Shown here piece by piece: positions 15,373 to 25,801 of a DNA stretch of 64,000 nt. Below the pieces are notes generated by a model that was not told where the DNA came from, did not search any database, and saw nothing but the letters and a program-made list of their open reading frames with translations. Position 1 is the stretch's first letter. Each line of letters starts with the position of its first letter. The position numbers and the translations under genes were made by a program. The stretch lies in NCBI RefSeq assembly GCF_034933565.1, contig NZ_JAYFNG010000053.1, positions 11,598-75,597 on the forward strand, read 5' to 3'. Source of the DNA: Raineyella sp034933565 (GTDB lineage Bacteria; Actinomycetota; Actinomycetes; Propionibacteriales; Propionibacteriaceae).

Positions 15373-16920
15373 CTAGGTGACCGGTGTCCACTCACCGGCC
15401 AGCAGTCGACGGGTGAGCGCCACCAGGGCATGGTCGCTGCCCACCGGGCCGATCAGGCTCAGCCCGACCGGCAGCCGGCGCCGGGTCAGCAGCGGGACGG
15501 TCAGGGTGGGGAGCCCGCCCAGCGGGGCGATCGCCGCCAACTGGGCGCTGCGCTGCCGGCCGCGCCGCCCGGCCGCCCCACCGAGGTCACGGGTCGGAGC
15601 GACGGTGGCGGTCGTCGGCACGATCAGCACCCCGTTGCCGACGGCTTCGGCGATGGCGGCCCGGGCCGCGGCCTGGGCCCGCCGGACCCGTTCCGCCCCG
15701 TCGGCCAGGACGGCCCGTCCGGCCCGCAGCACCGCCGCAGTCTCCGGCTCCAGGGGCTGGGGACCGGCCAGGGCCCAGTCGCCGAACCGGACGGCCGCCT
15801 CCAGGTCACGGACATCCCGCAGCGTGTCGCCCCACCCGGCCAGGGTGCTGCGGGACAGTGCGACCAGTCGCATCGGCGCCAGCTCACTGTCCCAGCGCCC
15901 GGTGACGGCCTCGACGGCCCGGACGACGTCCGGATCGGCCAGTTCCAGCAGCTCGGGGCAGAGCAGCACCTCGTCGGGCTCCCGTCGCCCGGCCGCGGGC
16001 AACAGGGTCTCGGCGACCGTGGCCAGGGTCCCGAGATCACGAGTGGCCCAGGCGATCGTGTCGAGGGAGGGTGCGACGGTGGTGACTCCGTCGGTCGGCA
16101 CCAGGCCGTGGGTGGTCCGCAGTGCGAAGAGTCCCTGGTAACAGGCGGGCGCGAGCAGGGAGCCCCCGCTGTCGGTGCCGACCGCGATGTCGGCCTGGCC
16201 CTGCGCGACGGCGGCCGTCGGCCCGGACATGGACCCGCCCGGGATGCGGTCGACCGCCCGGACGTTCACCGGCATCCCCGCGGGACCGGCACCGGTGGTC
16301 CCCAGGGTGAGTTCATCGACCCGGGCCAGTCCGACGATCCGTGCCCCGGCCTGCAGGATGGCCTCCACGACGGCCGCCGAGGCGGGTGCCGGGACATCCG
16401 CGGCCAGCACGGCGGCGCTGCCGAGAGCGGTCCGGTGGCCGGCGACCCGGATGACGTCGGCGAGAGCGATACCCAGCCCGTCGAGGGCCCCTGGCCCGGT
16501 CGGACCGACCAGTGGGGTGCCGGCCTCCCGCCAGATCCGGGCGTCCACCGCCGGGACCGGGGTGTCGACGTGGGCCGAGGCGATCCGCCAGCCGTCCGGC
16601 GTACGCTCCCACAGCAGGGTCATCACCCCCCGTCCACCGCCGGGAGCGCGATGGGTCACGGTGATCAGGGTGCCCTCCGGCCCGATCTCGCGCATGTGGG
16701 TCTGGACCAGCCCCTCGATCGCCGGCAGCGGGTCGGCCCGTACGGCCTCGACCACCTGGGCGAAGCCGACCACCATACCGCCGCCACGGCCGAGCAGGGT
16801 CTGCTCGCCGGGCACGAAGAAGCGCTCCACCAGCCGCGGGTCACCGGCGCCCAGCGCGGCGAGGAACTCGCGGAACATCGGTGCCAGACCGGCGTCGTGG
16901 CTCGGCATGCGTGGGGTCAC
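15373..16920 (-). CDS. AtzH-like domain fused to an amidase-signature protein lacking the catalytic lysine
   Basis: N-terminal NTF2-fold AtzH-like domain (about 1-125: FFVPGEQTLLGRGGGMVVG, ITVTHR, WRIASAHVD), then an amidase-signature domain (about 135-510). The cis-serine (S230 in PGGSMSG) and the nucleophile (S254 in GTDSGGS) are present with the normal 24-residue spacing. The lysine of the usual G-x-P-x-A-V-K-D motif is replaced: the segment reads GLGIALADVIRVAG, so A154 stands where Lys belongs. Family knowledge says this Lys is the general base, so normal amide hydrolysis is doubtful. GTG 16920 is leaderless (TAGCGT 6 nt upstream). Length is otherwise full; no frameshift. It may be a pseudoenzyme or use altered chemistry. 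Confidence 0.85.
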   Translation of the reverse strand: MTPRMPSHDAGLAPMFREFLAALGAGDPRLVERFFVPGEQTLLGRGGGMVVGFAQVVEAVRADPLPAIEGLVQTHMREIGPEGTLITVTHRAPGGGRGVMTLLWERTPDGWRIASAHVDTPVPAVDARIWREAGTPLVGPTGPGALDGLGIALADVIRVAGHRTALGSAAVLAADVPAPASAAVVEAILQAGARIVGLARVDELTLGTTGAGPAGMPVNVRAVDRIPGGSMSGPTAAVAQGQADIAVGTDSGGSLLAPACYQGLFALRTTHGLVPTDGVTTVAPSLDTIAWATRDLGTLATVAETLLPAAGRREPDEVLLCPELLELADPDVVRAVEAVTGRWDSELAPMRLVALSRSTLAGWGDTLRDVRDLEAAVRFGDWALAGPQPLEPETAAVLRAGRAVLADGAERVRRAQAAARAAIAEAVGNGVLIVPTTATVAPTRDLGGAAGRRGRQRSAQLAAIAPLGGLPTLTVPLLTRRRLPVGLSLIGPVGSDHALVALTRRLLAGEWTPVT

Positions 16921-16926
16921 GCCACC

Positions 16927-16932
16927 ACGCTA
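16927..16932 (-). promoter_or_regulatory. -10 element of the leaderless amidase gene
   Basis: TAGCGT on the minus strand, 6 nt before GTG 16920, without a ribosome-binding site. Confidence 0.6.
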
Positions 16933-17064
16933 ACCGCCGGACCGGTCCGGTGTCCCCGGAAGCGGCGTACGGCAACCTTCCCGGAGGACCGCTCACGACG
17001 CCGGTGCCCCCACGGCGCCCACCCACCGGACCGGTCAGCTCGCGCACCGGTGCCGCCTTGGCAC

Positions 17065-17100
17065 GGGGCCGGTCGGGTGGTCCCCCCCCCGACCGGCCCC
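17065..17100 (-). terminator. Terminator of acnA
   Basis: Perfect 13-bp stem GGGGCCGGTCGGG with its complement, 20 nt after the aconitase stop. A C-run fills the loop; there is no U-run. Confidence 0.7.
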
Positions 17101-17120
17101 GGTCGTCGACGAGCAGCTGA

Positions 17121-19799
<2,679 letters not shown>

Positions 19800-19824
19800 G
19801 AATACAGCTCCCTCGACAGTTTTC

Positions 19825-19838
19825 TCTTGACGTCAAGA
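19825..19838. promoter_or_regulatory. Perfect 14-bp palindrome upstream of acnA
   Basis: TCTTGACGTCAAGA, 26 bp before the acnA ATG. Its location and symmetry fit a dimeric repressor site. The divergent Rrf2 regulator is the nearest candidate; a trans-acting TetR (AcnR-type) is the alternative. Confidence 0.55.
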
Positions 19839-19990
19839 TATCACGGCTTCCCGTGCTCTGACGATCCAACCACGTCACCGCGGCACGCGCAGCCCGCCAC
19901 CCAACATCACCTCAGGGACCATGTACCTCGGCTGCCCATCATCACCTCAAGGCGCCCGTCGCGGCTCCCGTATCGGCACGGCCCTACCCG

Positions 19991-19996
19991 TAGGAT
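19991..19996 (+). promoter_or_regulatory. -10 element of the leaderless Rrf2 gene
   Basis: TAGGAT ends 6 nt before GTG 20003; no ribosome-binding site. Confidence 0.6.
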
Positions 19997-20002
19997 GACG
20001 GC

Positions 20003-20461
20003 GTGAACCTCTCCGCGCGCACCGAATACGCTGTCCGCGCCATGGTGCACCTGGCCACCGCCGATCCGTCGGAACCGGTGACCCTGGACTCCGTCACCCA
20101 GCAGGAGGACCTGCCCCGTAAGTTCATGGAGGCGATCTTCGCCGATCTGCGCCGCGGCGGCCTGATCACCAGCCTGCGCGGGTCCAGGGGCGGCTATTTC
20201 CTCGCCCGCGGGGCCGATGAGATCACCATCGGCGACATCATGCGCACCGTCGACGGCCCCCTCTGGGAGGTCCGGGGGCTGCGTCCCCAGGACACCGAGT
20301 ACCGCGGCGCCACCCAGCACCTGCCGACCCTGTGGGTCGCCGTCCGGGCCTCACTGCGCGCGGTCCTGGACTCGACCACGCTCGCCCAACTGGCCAGCGG
20401 TCACTTCAACCAACTGGTCACCGACCTGACCACGGGCGGGGAGGCCTGGGCGAACCACTGA
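20003..20461 (+). CDS. Rrf2 family transcriptional regulator without cysteines
   Basis: A 152-residue DNA-binding protein with the Rrf2 winged-helix pattern: LSARTEYAVRAMVHLA, DLPRKFMEAIFADLRRGGLITSLRGSRGGYFLAR and the TIGDIMRTVDGP wing. It contains no cysteine at all, so it cannot bind an iron-sulfur cluster like IscR, NsrR or RsrR, and must sense something else or nothing. Leaderless GTG start. Divergent from acnA, with a palindrome between the two, so control of aconitase is a reasonable but unproven guess. Confidence 0.88.
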   Translation: MNLSARTEYAVRAMVHLATADPSEPVTLDSVTQQEDLPRKFMEAIFADLRRGGLITSLRGSRGGYFLARGADEITIGDIMRTVDGPLWEVRGLRPQDTEYRGATQHLPTLWVAVRASLRAVLDSTTLAQLASGHFNQLVTDLTTGGEAWANH

Positions 20462-20583
20462 CGTCCACCGACCGCGTCCGCACGCCAGGCGCCCGCCACC
20501 GGTTCCTCCCCGTACGACCAGGCATCGGCACCACCGGGCCTCTCGGCTGCCCCACCCGGCGTTCCCGTCGCGGGCGGGCCGGC

Positions 20584-21798
20584 TCAGGCCGGCACGCAGG
20601 TCGCCACGCACTCCACGTGGTGGGTGTTCGGGAACAGGTCGAAGGCCCGCAGCGACGCCAGTTCGTAGCCCTGGCGGCGGAGCCGGCCCAGATCACGGCC
20701 GAGTGCGGCCGGGTCGCAGGCGACGTAGGCGATCGCCCTCGGGTTGCGGTCGGCCACGGCGTCGATGACGTCCTTGCCGGCACCGGTCCGTGGCGGGTCC
20801 AGCACCACCAGGTCGGTGGCGCGGGGCATCCGGCGCAGCACTCGGTCGACCCGGCCGGCGGTGAACCGGGCGCCCGGCACGTTCGCCTGGGCCAGTTCGA
20901 TCGCCCGCCTGTCGACCTCGACACCCCACATCCGCACGCCGGCGTCCCCCAGCGCGCCGGCGAACAGACCGACCCCGCAGTAGAGATCGAAGCCCCGCTC
21001 CCCCTCCTGGGGTGACACCGCCTGCAGCACCGCGTCCACCAGGGTGTCGGCGGCGTACGGGTGGACCTGCCAGAAGCCGTCGGCGTCGACCCGCCAGTCG
21101 CGCCCGGCGGCCCGTTCGACGAGGTCACGCGTGCCCTCGGTGACCACGCCGTCGACCAGCACCGTCGTGGCCCCGCGCGCCGCGGTGACGACGCGCAGCG
21201 CGTGCTCGTCCGGATCGCCGAGGGCGCCGGCCAGGGCGTGCGGGTCGGGTTGGGCGGCGACCGCGAGTGGGCAGCCGCCGGCCGGGACGTCGATCAGGTC
21301 CTTGCTCCGGTGTACCCGCATCGCCGCGGCGCCCCCCCGGGCGATGTACGCCATCCGGGTCCGCCAGCCGAAGGAGCCGCCGGGCAGTTCCTCGACCTCG
21401 ACCTCGACGTCCAGCCCGGCGAGGTGGGAGAGCTGTTCGCGGACGACGGCCGCCTTGAGGCCGCGCTGGGTGGCCGGATCGGCGTGCTGGAAGTCGCAGC
21501 CCCCGCACATCCCCGGCCCGGCGACCGGGCAGCGCGGAGTGATCCGTCCGGGGACCGCCTGCAGGACCTCGACGGCATCGCCGCGCCAGAACCGGTCGTG
21601 GGTGGTGTCGGTGATGGCCACCCGAACGGTCTCACCGGGCAGCGCGTGCCGGACGAAGATCACCCGCCCGTCGAGGCGGGCGACGCAGTGGCCACCATGG
21701 GCGACCGGACCGACCTCGACCGGGCCGACGACACTCCCCACCACGATGGTGGGGTCGGCGGATGCGGGACCGGCGACGCCGGCGGCATTGTCCGTCAT
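20584..21798 (-). CDS. Class I SAM-dependent RNA m5U methyltransferase (TrmA/RlmD family)
   Basis: Methylates uridine C5 in rRNA or tRNA. An N-terminal TRAM domain (about 15-80) is followed by iron-sulfur cysteines C90, C98 and C101 with a fourth further on in AGGCPLAV, then the Rossmann methyltransferase domain with DLYCGVGLFAG and VVLDPPRTG, and the catalytic cysteine in ACDPAALGRDL. The target (23S rRNA or tRNA) cannot be told from sequence alone. Last gene of the DUF3093-dut-DUF3710 operon, 2 nt after DUF3710. Confidence 0.9.
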   Translation of the reverse strand: MTDNAAGVAGPASADPTIVVGSVVGPVEVGPVAHGGHCVARLDGRVIFVRHALPGETVRVAITDTTHDRFWRGDAVEVLQAVPGRITPRCPVAGPGMCGGCDFQHADPATQRGLKAAVVREQLSHLAGLDVEVEVEELPGGSFGWRTRMAYIARGGAAAMRVHRSKDLIDVPAGGCPLAVAAQPDPHALAGALGDPDEHALRVVTAARGATTVLVDGVVTEGTRDLVERAAGRDWRVDADGFWQVHPYAADTLVDAVLQAVSPQEGERGFDLYCGVGLFAGALGDAGVRMWGVEVDRRAIELAQANVPGARFTAGRVDRVLRRMPRATDLVVLDPPRTGAGKDVIDAVADRNPRAIAYVACDPAALGRDLGRLRRQGYELASLRAFDLFPNTHHVECVATCVPA

Positions 21799-21800
21799 GG

Positions 21801-22646
21801 TCAGCCCTGGATGGCGGTCGACTGGCCGGTCGGGTCCGGCAGGACCCGCCGCTGTGCCTCGGCCCCGGCCTGGGCCGCCACCTCCGCCTGGGTCGCAGCC
21901 CGGACCTGCTCGTCGAGTTCCGGCGGCAGGGTGAGCGCGAGGATGCTGCCGGGCGGCATCGGCAGGTCGCCGCGGCGTACGACCGTGTCACGCAGCACCT
22001 CGCGCAACTCGGCGGTGACCGCCTCGTCCGCGTAGTCGATCGCGGCCCGGCCGTAGACGACGGCCCGCAGCGCCCAGCGCGGTCCCTCGATCATCAGCAT
22101 CCGGGTCGGCTGCAGCCCCTGCTGGCCCTCGGGGGTGACCACCGGCATCATCCGGCGGACCTCGACCCCGAACGGTCCCTCGGCCAGCTCAGCGGTGCCG
22201 CCCTGCTGGCGGGCGGCCTCGGCCACCTCCTCGCGGACGTCGGCCCACAGTCCGCCGCTGCGGGGGGCGGCGTAGACACTCAGCTCCATCGCGGACTCGT
22301 CGTGGAGCAGCAGCACGGCGGTCGCCCGGGCAGAGGTCTGCTCGACCTGGAAACGCACCTCCATGCCGTCGATCGGGGTGATCACCAGGGCCCCGAGATC
22401 CATCCGGCCGACCGGGTCGCTCTCGAGGTCGACCTCGTCGATGTCGAACGGACCGTCCTCGCGCCAGTCTCGGGCATCCACCGCGGCCCACGGGTCGTCC
22501 TGGGCGGCCCCACGCCAATCGGTGGGCTCCCCCGTCCCGGCGGCCTTCTCGTCGGTGCCGGTCCCGGTCGCCTGCTCGGTGTCGGGGCGCTCCTCCTGCG
22601 GGTCGGCGCCGTCCTTGCGCGCCGTGCGCTTGCGTCCGAAGATCAT
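21801..22646 (-). CDS. DUF3710 family protein
   Basis: A 281-residue actinobacterial protein of unknown function. The N-terminal 75 residues are charged and disordered; the conserved domain (about 85-250) includes GPFDIDEV, LGALVITPIDGMEVRFQV, EGPRWALRAVVYG and LREVLRDTVV. No signal or membrane segment. Its start overlaps the dut stop by 4 nt and it is followed 2 nt later by the RNA methyltransferase. The dut-DUF3710 pairing is typical of actinobacteria, which hints at a nucleotide or nucleic-acid link, but the function is unknown. Confidence 0.88.
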   Translation of the reverse strand: MIFGRKRTARKDGADPQEERPDTEQATGTGTDEKAAGTGEPTDWRGAAQDDPWAAVDARDWREDGPFDIDEVDLESDPVGRMDLGALVITPIDGMEVRFQVEQTSARATAVLLLHDESAMELSVYAAPRSGGLWADVREEVAEAARQQGGTAELAEGPFGVEVRRMMPVVTPEGQQGLQPTRMLMIEGPRWALRAVVYGRAAIDYADEAVTAELREVLRDTVVRRGDLPMPPGSILALTLPPELDEQVRAATQAEVAAQAGAEAQRRVLPDPTGQSTAIQG

Positions 22647-23173
22647 GCGTTCTCCTGTCGTGCGGACGACCGGGTGCCGGTCGAACCGTGTCCATCGGTG
22701 CCACGTTCCGAGGCCGGCAGGTCGGCGACCTCGAGGAAGGCGGCCCGCACCACCGGCTGGATCACCAGCTGGGCGATGCGATCACCGCGCCGGATCCTGA
22801 TCGTCCGGTGCTGGTCAGTGTTGATCAGGCACACCTTGACCTCACCACGATATCCGGCATCCACCGTACCCGGACTGTTGACGATGCTGAGCCCCTCGCG
22901 GGCCGCCAGCCCCGATCGCGGGTGGACGAAGGCGGCCGTCCCGGGCGGGATCGCCAGCGCGATCCCGGTCCCGACCAGCTGTCGCTCGCCCGGTGCGAGA
23001 TCGACGTCCTCGGTGGCGTGCAGGTCGGCGCCCGCGTCGAGCGCCCGGGCGTACGAGGGCAACGGCAGACCCGGGTCGAGGCGCACGATGCTGATCGGGA
23101 CGGTGCGCTCACCCGGGACGGTGCACCCATCCCGCTCGGTCCCGGGATCGGGGCGGCCCTCGGCGGCGCTCAT
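22643..23173 (-). CDS. dut: Deoxyuridine 5'-triphosphate nucleotidohydrolase
   Basis: Hydrolyses dUTP to dUMP, keeping uracil out of DNA and feeding dTMP synthesis. The 176-residue protein has the trimeric dUTPase motifs DAGADLHA, PRSGLAAREGLSIVN, GTVDAGYRGEV and RGDRIAQLV, and a C-terminal flexible motif GHGSTG. ATG 23173 overlaps the DUF3093 stop by 4 nt, and the dut stop overlaps the DUF3710 start, so all four genes form one unit. Confidence 0.95.
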   Translation of the reverse strand: MSAAEGRPDPGTERDGCTVPGERTVPISIVRLDPGLPLPSYARALDAGADLHATEDVDLAPGERQLVGTGIALAIPPGTAAFVHPRSGLAAREGLSIVNSPGTVDAGYRGEVKVCLINTDQHRTIRIRRGDRIAQLVIQPVVRAAFLEVADLPASERGTDGHGSTGTRSSARQENA

Positions 23174-23613
23174 CGGTGGGCCGCCCGGCGGATCGCGTCG
23201 GCCAGCTCCTCGGGGTGGCGCGAGCTGATCAACCAGTACGGATGGGGATCGGCGGGATCGGCGAGGGTCACCTCGACCACCCGGCGGATGTAGGGACGGG
23301 TGGCCAGGAACGCCTGGACATCGGCGCCGGCCCCCATCCGGTCCCGCGTCTCGTCCTCGGCCAGGGCCCGGGCGTCGGCGACGTAGCGCCACTCGAGCAG
23401 GTTGCGCCCGACCCGCAGCCCGGCCGGTTCGACGGCCACCCGGGTGCTGCCGGCGGCTGCGGCACCGGCTGCGACGGCGACCAGGGCGAGGGTGACCGAG
23501 GCGGCGATCCCCGGCGGCTGGTAGACGAAGTAGACGATCGCCACCGAGAGGATCAGACCGGCGATCACGACGATCCACCACCACGACAGCATCAGTCGTT
23601 CGCGATATGCCAC
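23170..23613 (-). CDS. DUF3093 membrane protein
   Basis: A 147-residue protein of unknown function with two adjacent N-terminal transmembrane segments (about 8-50, WWWIVVIAGLILSVAIVYFVY and a second Ala/Val-rich one) and a C-terminal cytoplasmic part with HPYWLISSRHPEELADAI. The YRERL-x3-WWW start is the family signature. GTG 23613 has AGGTGGG upstream. First gene of the dut operon. Confidence 0.87.
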   Translation of the reverse strand: MAYRERLMLSWWWIVVIAGLILSVAIVYFVYQPPGIAASVTLALVAVAAGAAAAGSTRVAVEPAGLRVGRNLLEWRYVADARALAEDETRDRMGAGADVQAFLATRPYIRRVVEVTLADPADPHPYWLISSRHPEELADAIRRAAHR

Positions 23614-23697
23614 GGACCCACCTAACCATCTCCTTGCCCCCGGACGGCATCGCCACCCTAGGATGGACCCATCGCCCGGCTGTGAGAAGGGACTCCG

Positions 23698-23988
23698 ATG
23701 GCCATCGCCGATGCACTCGTGTACAAGGTCTACACCGCCGTCGCCGGTGCGGCGGCCACGATGGTCGCCCACAAGGTGCTGACCGCCGGCTGGACCTACG
23801 TCACCGGGGAGGAACCGCCGGAGCCGACCGACCCGGAGGCGGACGCCACCTCCGCCATCCTGTGGGCCCTGGCCAGCGCCGCCGGGCTGGCGGTCGCCCA
23901 GGTGGTGGCGCAGCGGATCGGCACCCGTTATCTCCTGTCCCGCGGTGGCAAGAAGCCCACGCCGCACCGGATCGCGATGAAGATCTGA
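23698..23988 (+). CDS. DUF4235 family membrane-associated protein
   Basis: A 96-residue actinobacterial protein with an N-terminal hydrophobic helix (VYTAVAGAAATMVAHKVL) and a second (ILWALASAAGLAVAQVVAQ) around an acidic loop, and a basic C-terminus. ATG 23698 follows GAAGGGA; TAGGAT near 23660 is the likely -10. Divergent from the dut operon. Function unknown. Confidence 0.85.
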   Translation: MAIADALVYKVYTAVAGAAATMVAHKVLTAGWTYVTGEEPPEPTDPEADATSAILWALASAAGLAVAQVVAQRIGTRYLLSRGGKKPTPHRIAMKI

Positions 23989-24046
23989 CGCACGACGCGC
24001 ACTGTCGCCGACGCGCACTGCACCGGCACGGATGGAGGGAACGCCG

Positions 24047-24088
24047 AAGGGCTCAGGCGATCACACCCGGGTGATCACCTGAGCCCTT
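24047..24088. terminator. Bidirectional terminator between DUF4235 and DUF4193 genes
   Basis: AAGGGCTCAGG and CCTGAGCCCTT, with inner arms GATCAC/GTGATC, give a near-perfect long stem between convergent genes, with A/T ends on both sides. Confidence 0.85.
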
Positions 24089-24171
24089 GTCGTCGCTCGC
24101 GGATCCCTCGTGCACGGATCCTGCGCTCGTGGGTCCCGCCCGCCGTCCCGGCCGGCGGGACCCGACCGCCA

Positions 24172-24474
24172 TCAGCCCCGGATGCAGTCGGTGCAGTAGA
24201 TGAGGTCGCCCTCGATCTTGGCGATCTGGCTGCGCTTGCGCACCAGGAAGCAGCCGGCGCAGGTGAACTCGTCCTGCTGCTTGGGCAGCACCTTGACGGT
24301 CAGTTCCTCGTGGGAGAGGTCAGCGCCGGGGAGTTCGAACGACTCGGCGGCCGTCACCTCGTCCTCGTCGACGCTGCCGGACTGCTGGTCGTTGCGACGG
24401 TTCTTGAGGGCTTCGAGCGAGTCCTCGCTCACATCCTCCTCGTTCTTGCGAGGAGCGTCGTAATCAGTGGCCAT
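24172..24474 (-). CDS. DUF4193 family zinc-ribbon-like protein
   Basis: A 100-residue acidic protein, conserved across actinobacteria. Residues 1-60 are highly charged; the C-terminal part has CAGC and CTDC pairs that should bind one zinc. ATG 24474 has GGGGAAGG upstream; a GC hairpin at 24493-24516 lies in its 5' leader. Monocistronic. Function unknown; family members have been linked to RNA polymerase or ribosome proteins only loosely. Confidence 0.87.
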   Translation of the reverse strand: MATDYDAPRKNEEDVSEDSLEALKNRRNDQQSGSVDEDEVTAAESFELPGADLSHEELTVKVLPKQQDEFTCAGCFLVRKRSQIAKIEGDLIYCTDCIRG

Positions 24475-24682
24475 TCGTGCCTTCCCCATCACGGCCCCTG
24501 CAGTCGCTGCGGGGCCACCTCGGTGGACCAATACAGGGGCATTCATACCATGTCTGTCAAGGTCCTCGGCCAACGGGATTCTCCGCCGGTCGGCCGCCGA
24601 CCCGTCCCGTGGGCCCTTCCGACAGGCCTTTCGCGTGGGCCTTCCCGTACGCCCCGACGCCGGTCGGGACCCGGGCACACGG

Positions 24683-25738
24683 TCAGCGCTCGGCGGACCG
24701 TCCCGGCTGTCCCGGACGAACCGGCGGCGGACAGCAGCCCGTCGGACAGGCCACCGGGTCGGCGGCGGTCGCCGAGAGCCGGTCGACCAGCCCGGCGACG
24801 AACGCCGGGTGGGTGCCCGCGGTGGCGGCCCGCCGCATCGCCAGGCCCAGCTCGCGGGCGGTGGCCGCCGCCTCCACGTCCAGGTCGTAGACGACCTCCA
24901 TGTGGTCGCTGACGAAGCCGATCGGCGCCACGACGACAGCCCCGACGCCCCGGTCGGCAAGGGTACGGAGGGCGTCGTTGACGTCGGGTTCCAGCCACGG
25001 CACCGCGGCGGGGCCCGAGCGCGAGCAGTAGGCGATGCCGTGGTCGGGGCGGGCACCCCCGCCGGTCCCCAGACCGGTCAGGATCCGCTCGGCGACACGC
25101 TCCAGGACGGACACGTACGCCCCACCGGGGTGGCCCTCCCGCTCCGGTGAGCCGGCCGGGCCGGACGTCCGTGCCATCGACACCGGCACGGAGTGGGTGA
25201 CGAAGAGGACGTACGGGTCGGGATGGCCGGCCGCGACCAGGTCGGCCCGGGCCGTACGGACGGCGTCGAGGTTGGCGGTGACGAACCCGTCGTCCAGGGC
25301 GAACGGCATCACCTTGTCCACCCGGAGCCCGGGCGGGCAGTGTCGGGCGATGTCCTCCAGGTACTGGCGGCACCCGGAGTAGGACGGGTAGGCGCTGGTC
25401 GCCACCGCCAGCACGCGCCGCGCGCCGTCGGCGGCGAGGTCGGCCAGGACGTCGGCGAGGTAGGGCGCCCAGTTGCGGTTGCCCCACACCACCGGGACGT
25501 CCAGTCCGCGGGCGTCGAGCTCGGTCCGCAGCGCCGCCAGCAGGGCACGGTTCTGATCGTTGATCGGGCTGCGTCCCCCGAACAGGCGGTAGTGCCCGCC
25601 GACGACCTCCAGCCGCTCGTCGGGGATGTCGCGGCCACGCGTCACGGTGCGCAGGAAGGGGACGACGTCCTCCTGACGCTCCGGCCCCCCGAACGAGAGG
25701 AGCAGAACGGCGTCATAGCCGGACAGCGGTGAGGTCAC
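24683..25738 (-). CDS. hemH: Ferrochelatase (coproporphyrin ferrochelatase)
   Basis: Inserts ferrous iron into coproporphyrin III; in organisms with HemQ this enzyme is CpfC. The 351-residue protein has LLLSFGGPE, GGHYRLFGGRSPIN, the metal-site histidine in LFVTHSVP, and IGFVSDHMEVVYDLD with the conserved glutamate. GTG 25738 is leaderless: TAGACT lies 6 nt upstream. Divergent from sepH; the two -10 boxes share a 63-bp gap. The other heme genes (hemE, hemQ) are 18 kb away. Confidence 0.95.
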   Translation of the reverse strand: MTSPLSGYDAVLLLSFGGPERQEDVVPFLRTVTRGRDIPDERLEVVGGHYRLFGGRSPINDQNRALLAALRTELDARGLDVPVVWGNRNWAPYLADVLADLAADGARRVLAVATSAYPSYSGCRQYLEDIARHCPPGLRVDKVMPFALDDGFVTANLDAVRTARADLVAAGHPDPYVLFVTHSVPVSMARTSGPAGSPEREGHPGGAYVSVLERVAERILTGLGTGGGARPDHGIAYCSRSGPAAVPWLEPDVNDALRTLADRGVGAVVVAPIGFVSDHMEVVYDLDVEAAATARELGLAMRRAATAGTHPAFVAGLVDRLSATAADPVACPTGCCPPPVRPGQPGRSAER

Positions 25739-25744
25739 CCCGAG

Positions 25745-25750
25745 AGTCTA
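25745..25750 (-). promoter_or_regulatory. -10 element of leaderless hemH
   Basis: TAGACT on the minus strand, 6 nt before GTG 25738. Confidence 0.6.
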
Positions 25751-25788
25751 GGTTGAGGGTTGCGCTGGGGGGTGTCCGTCCACCGGGG

Positions 25789-25794
25789 TATCTT
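25789..25794 (+). promoter_or_regulatory. -10 element of leaderless sepH
   Basis: TATCTT ends 7 nt before ATG 25802; no ribosome-binding site. Confidence 0.6.
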
Positions 25795-25801
25795 GGCCCG
25801 C

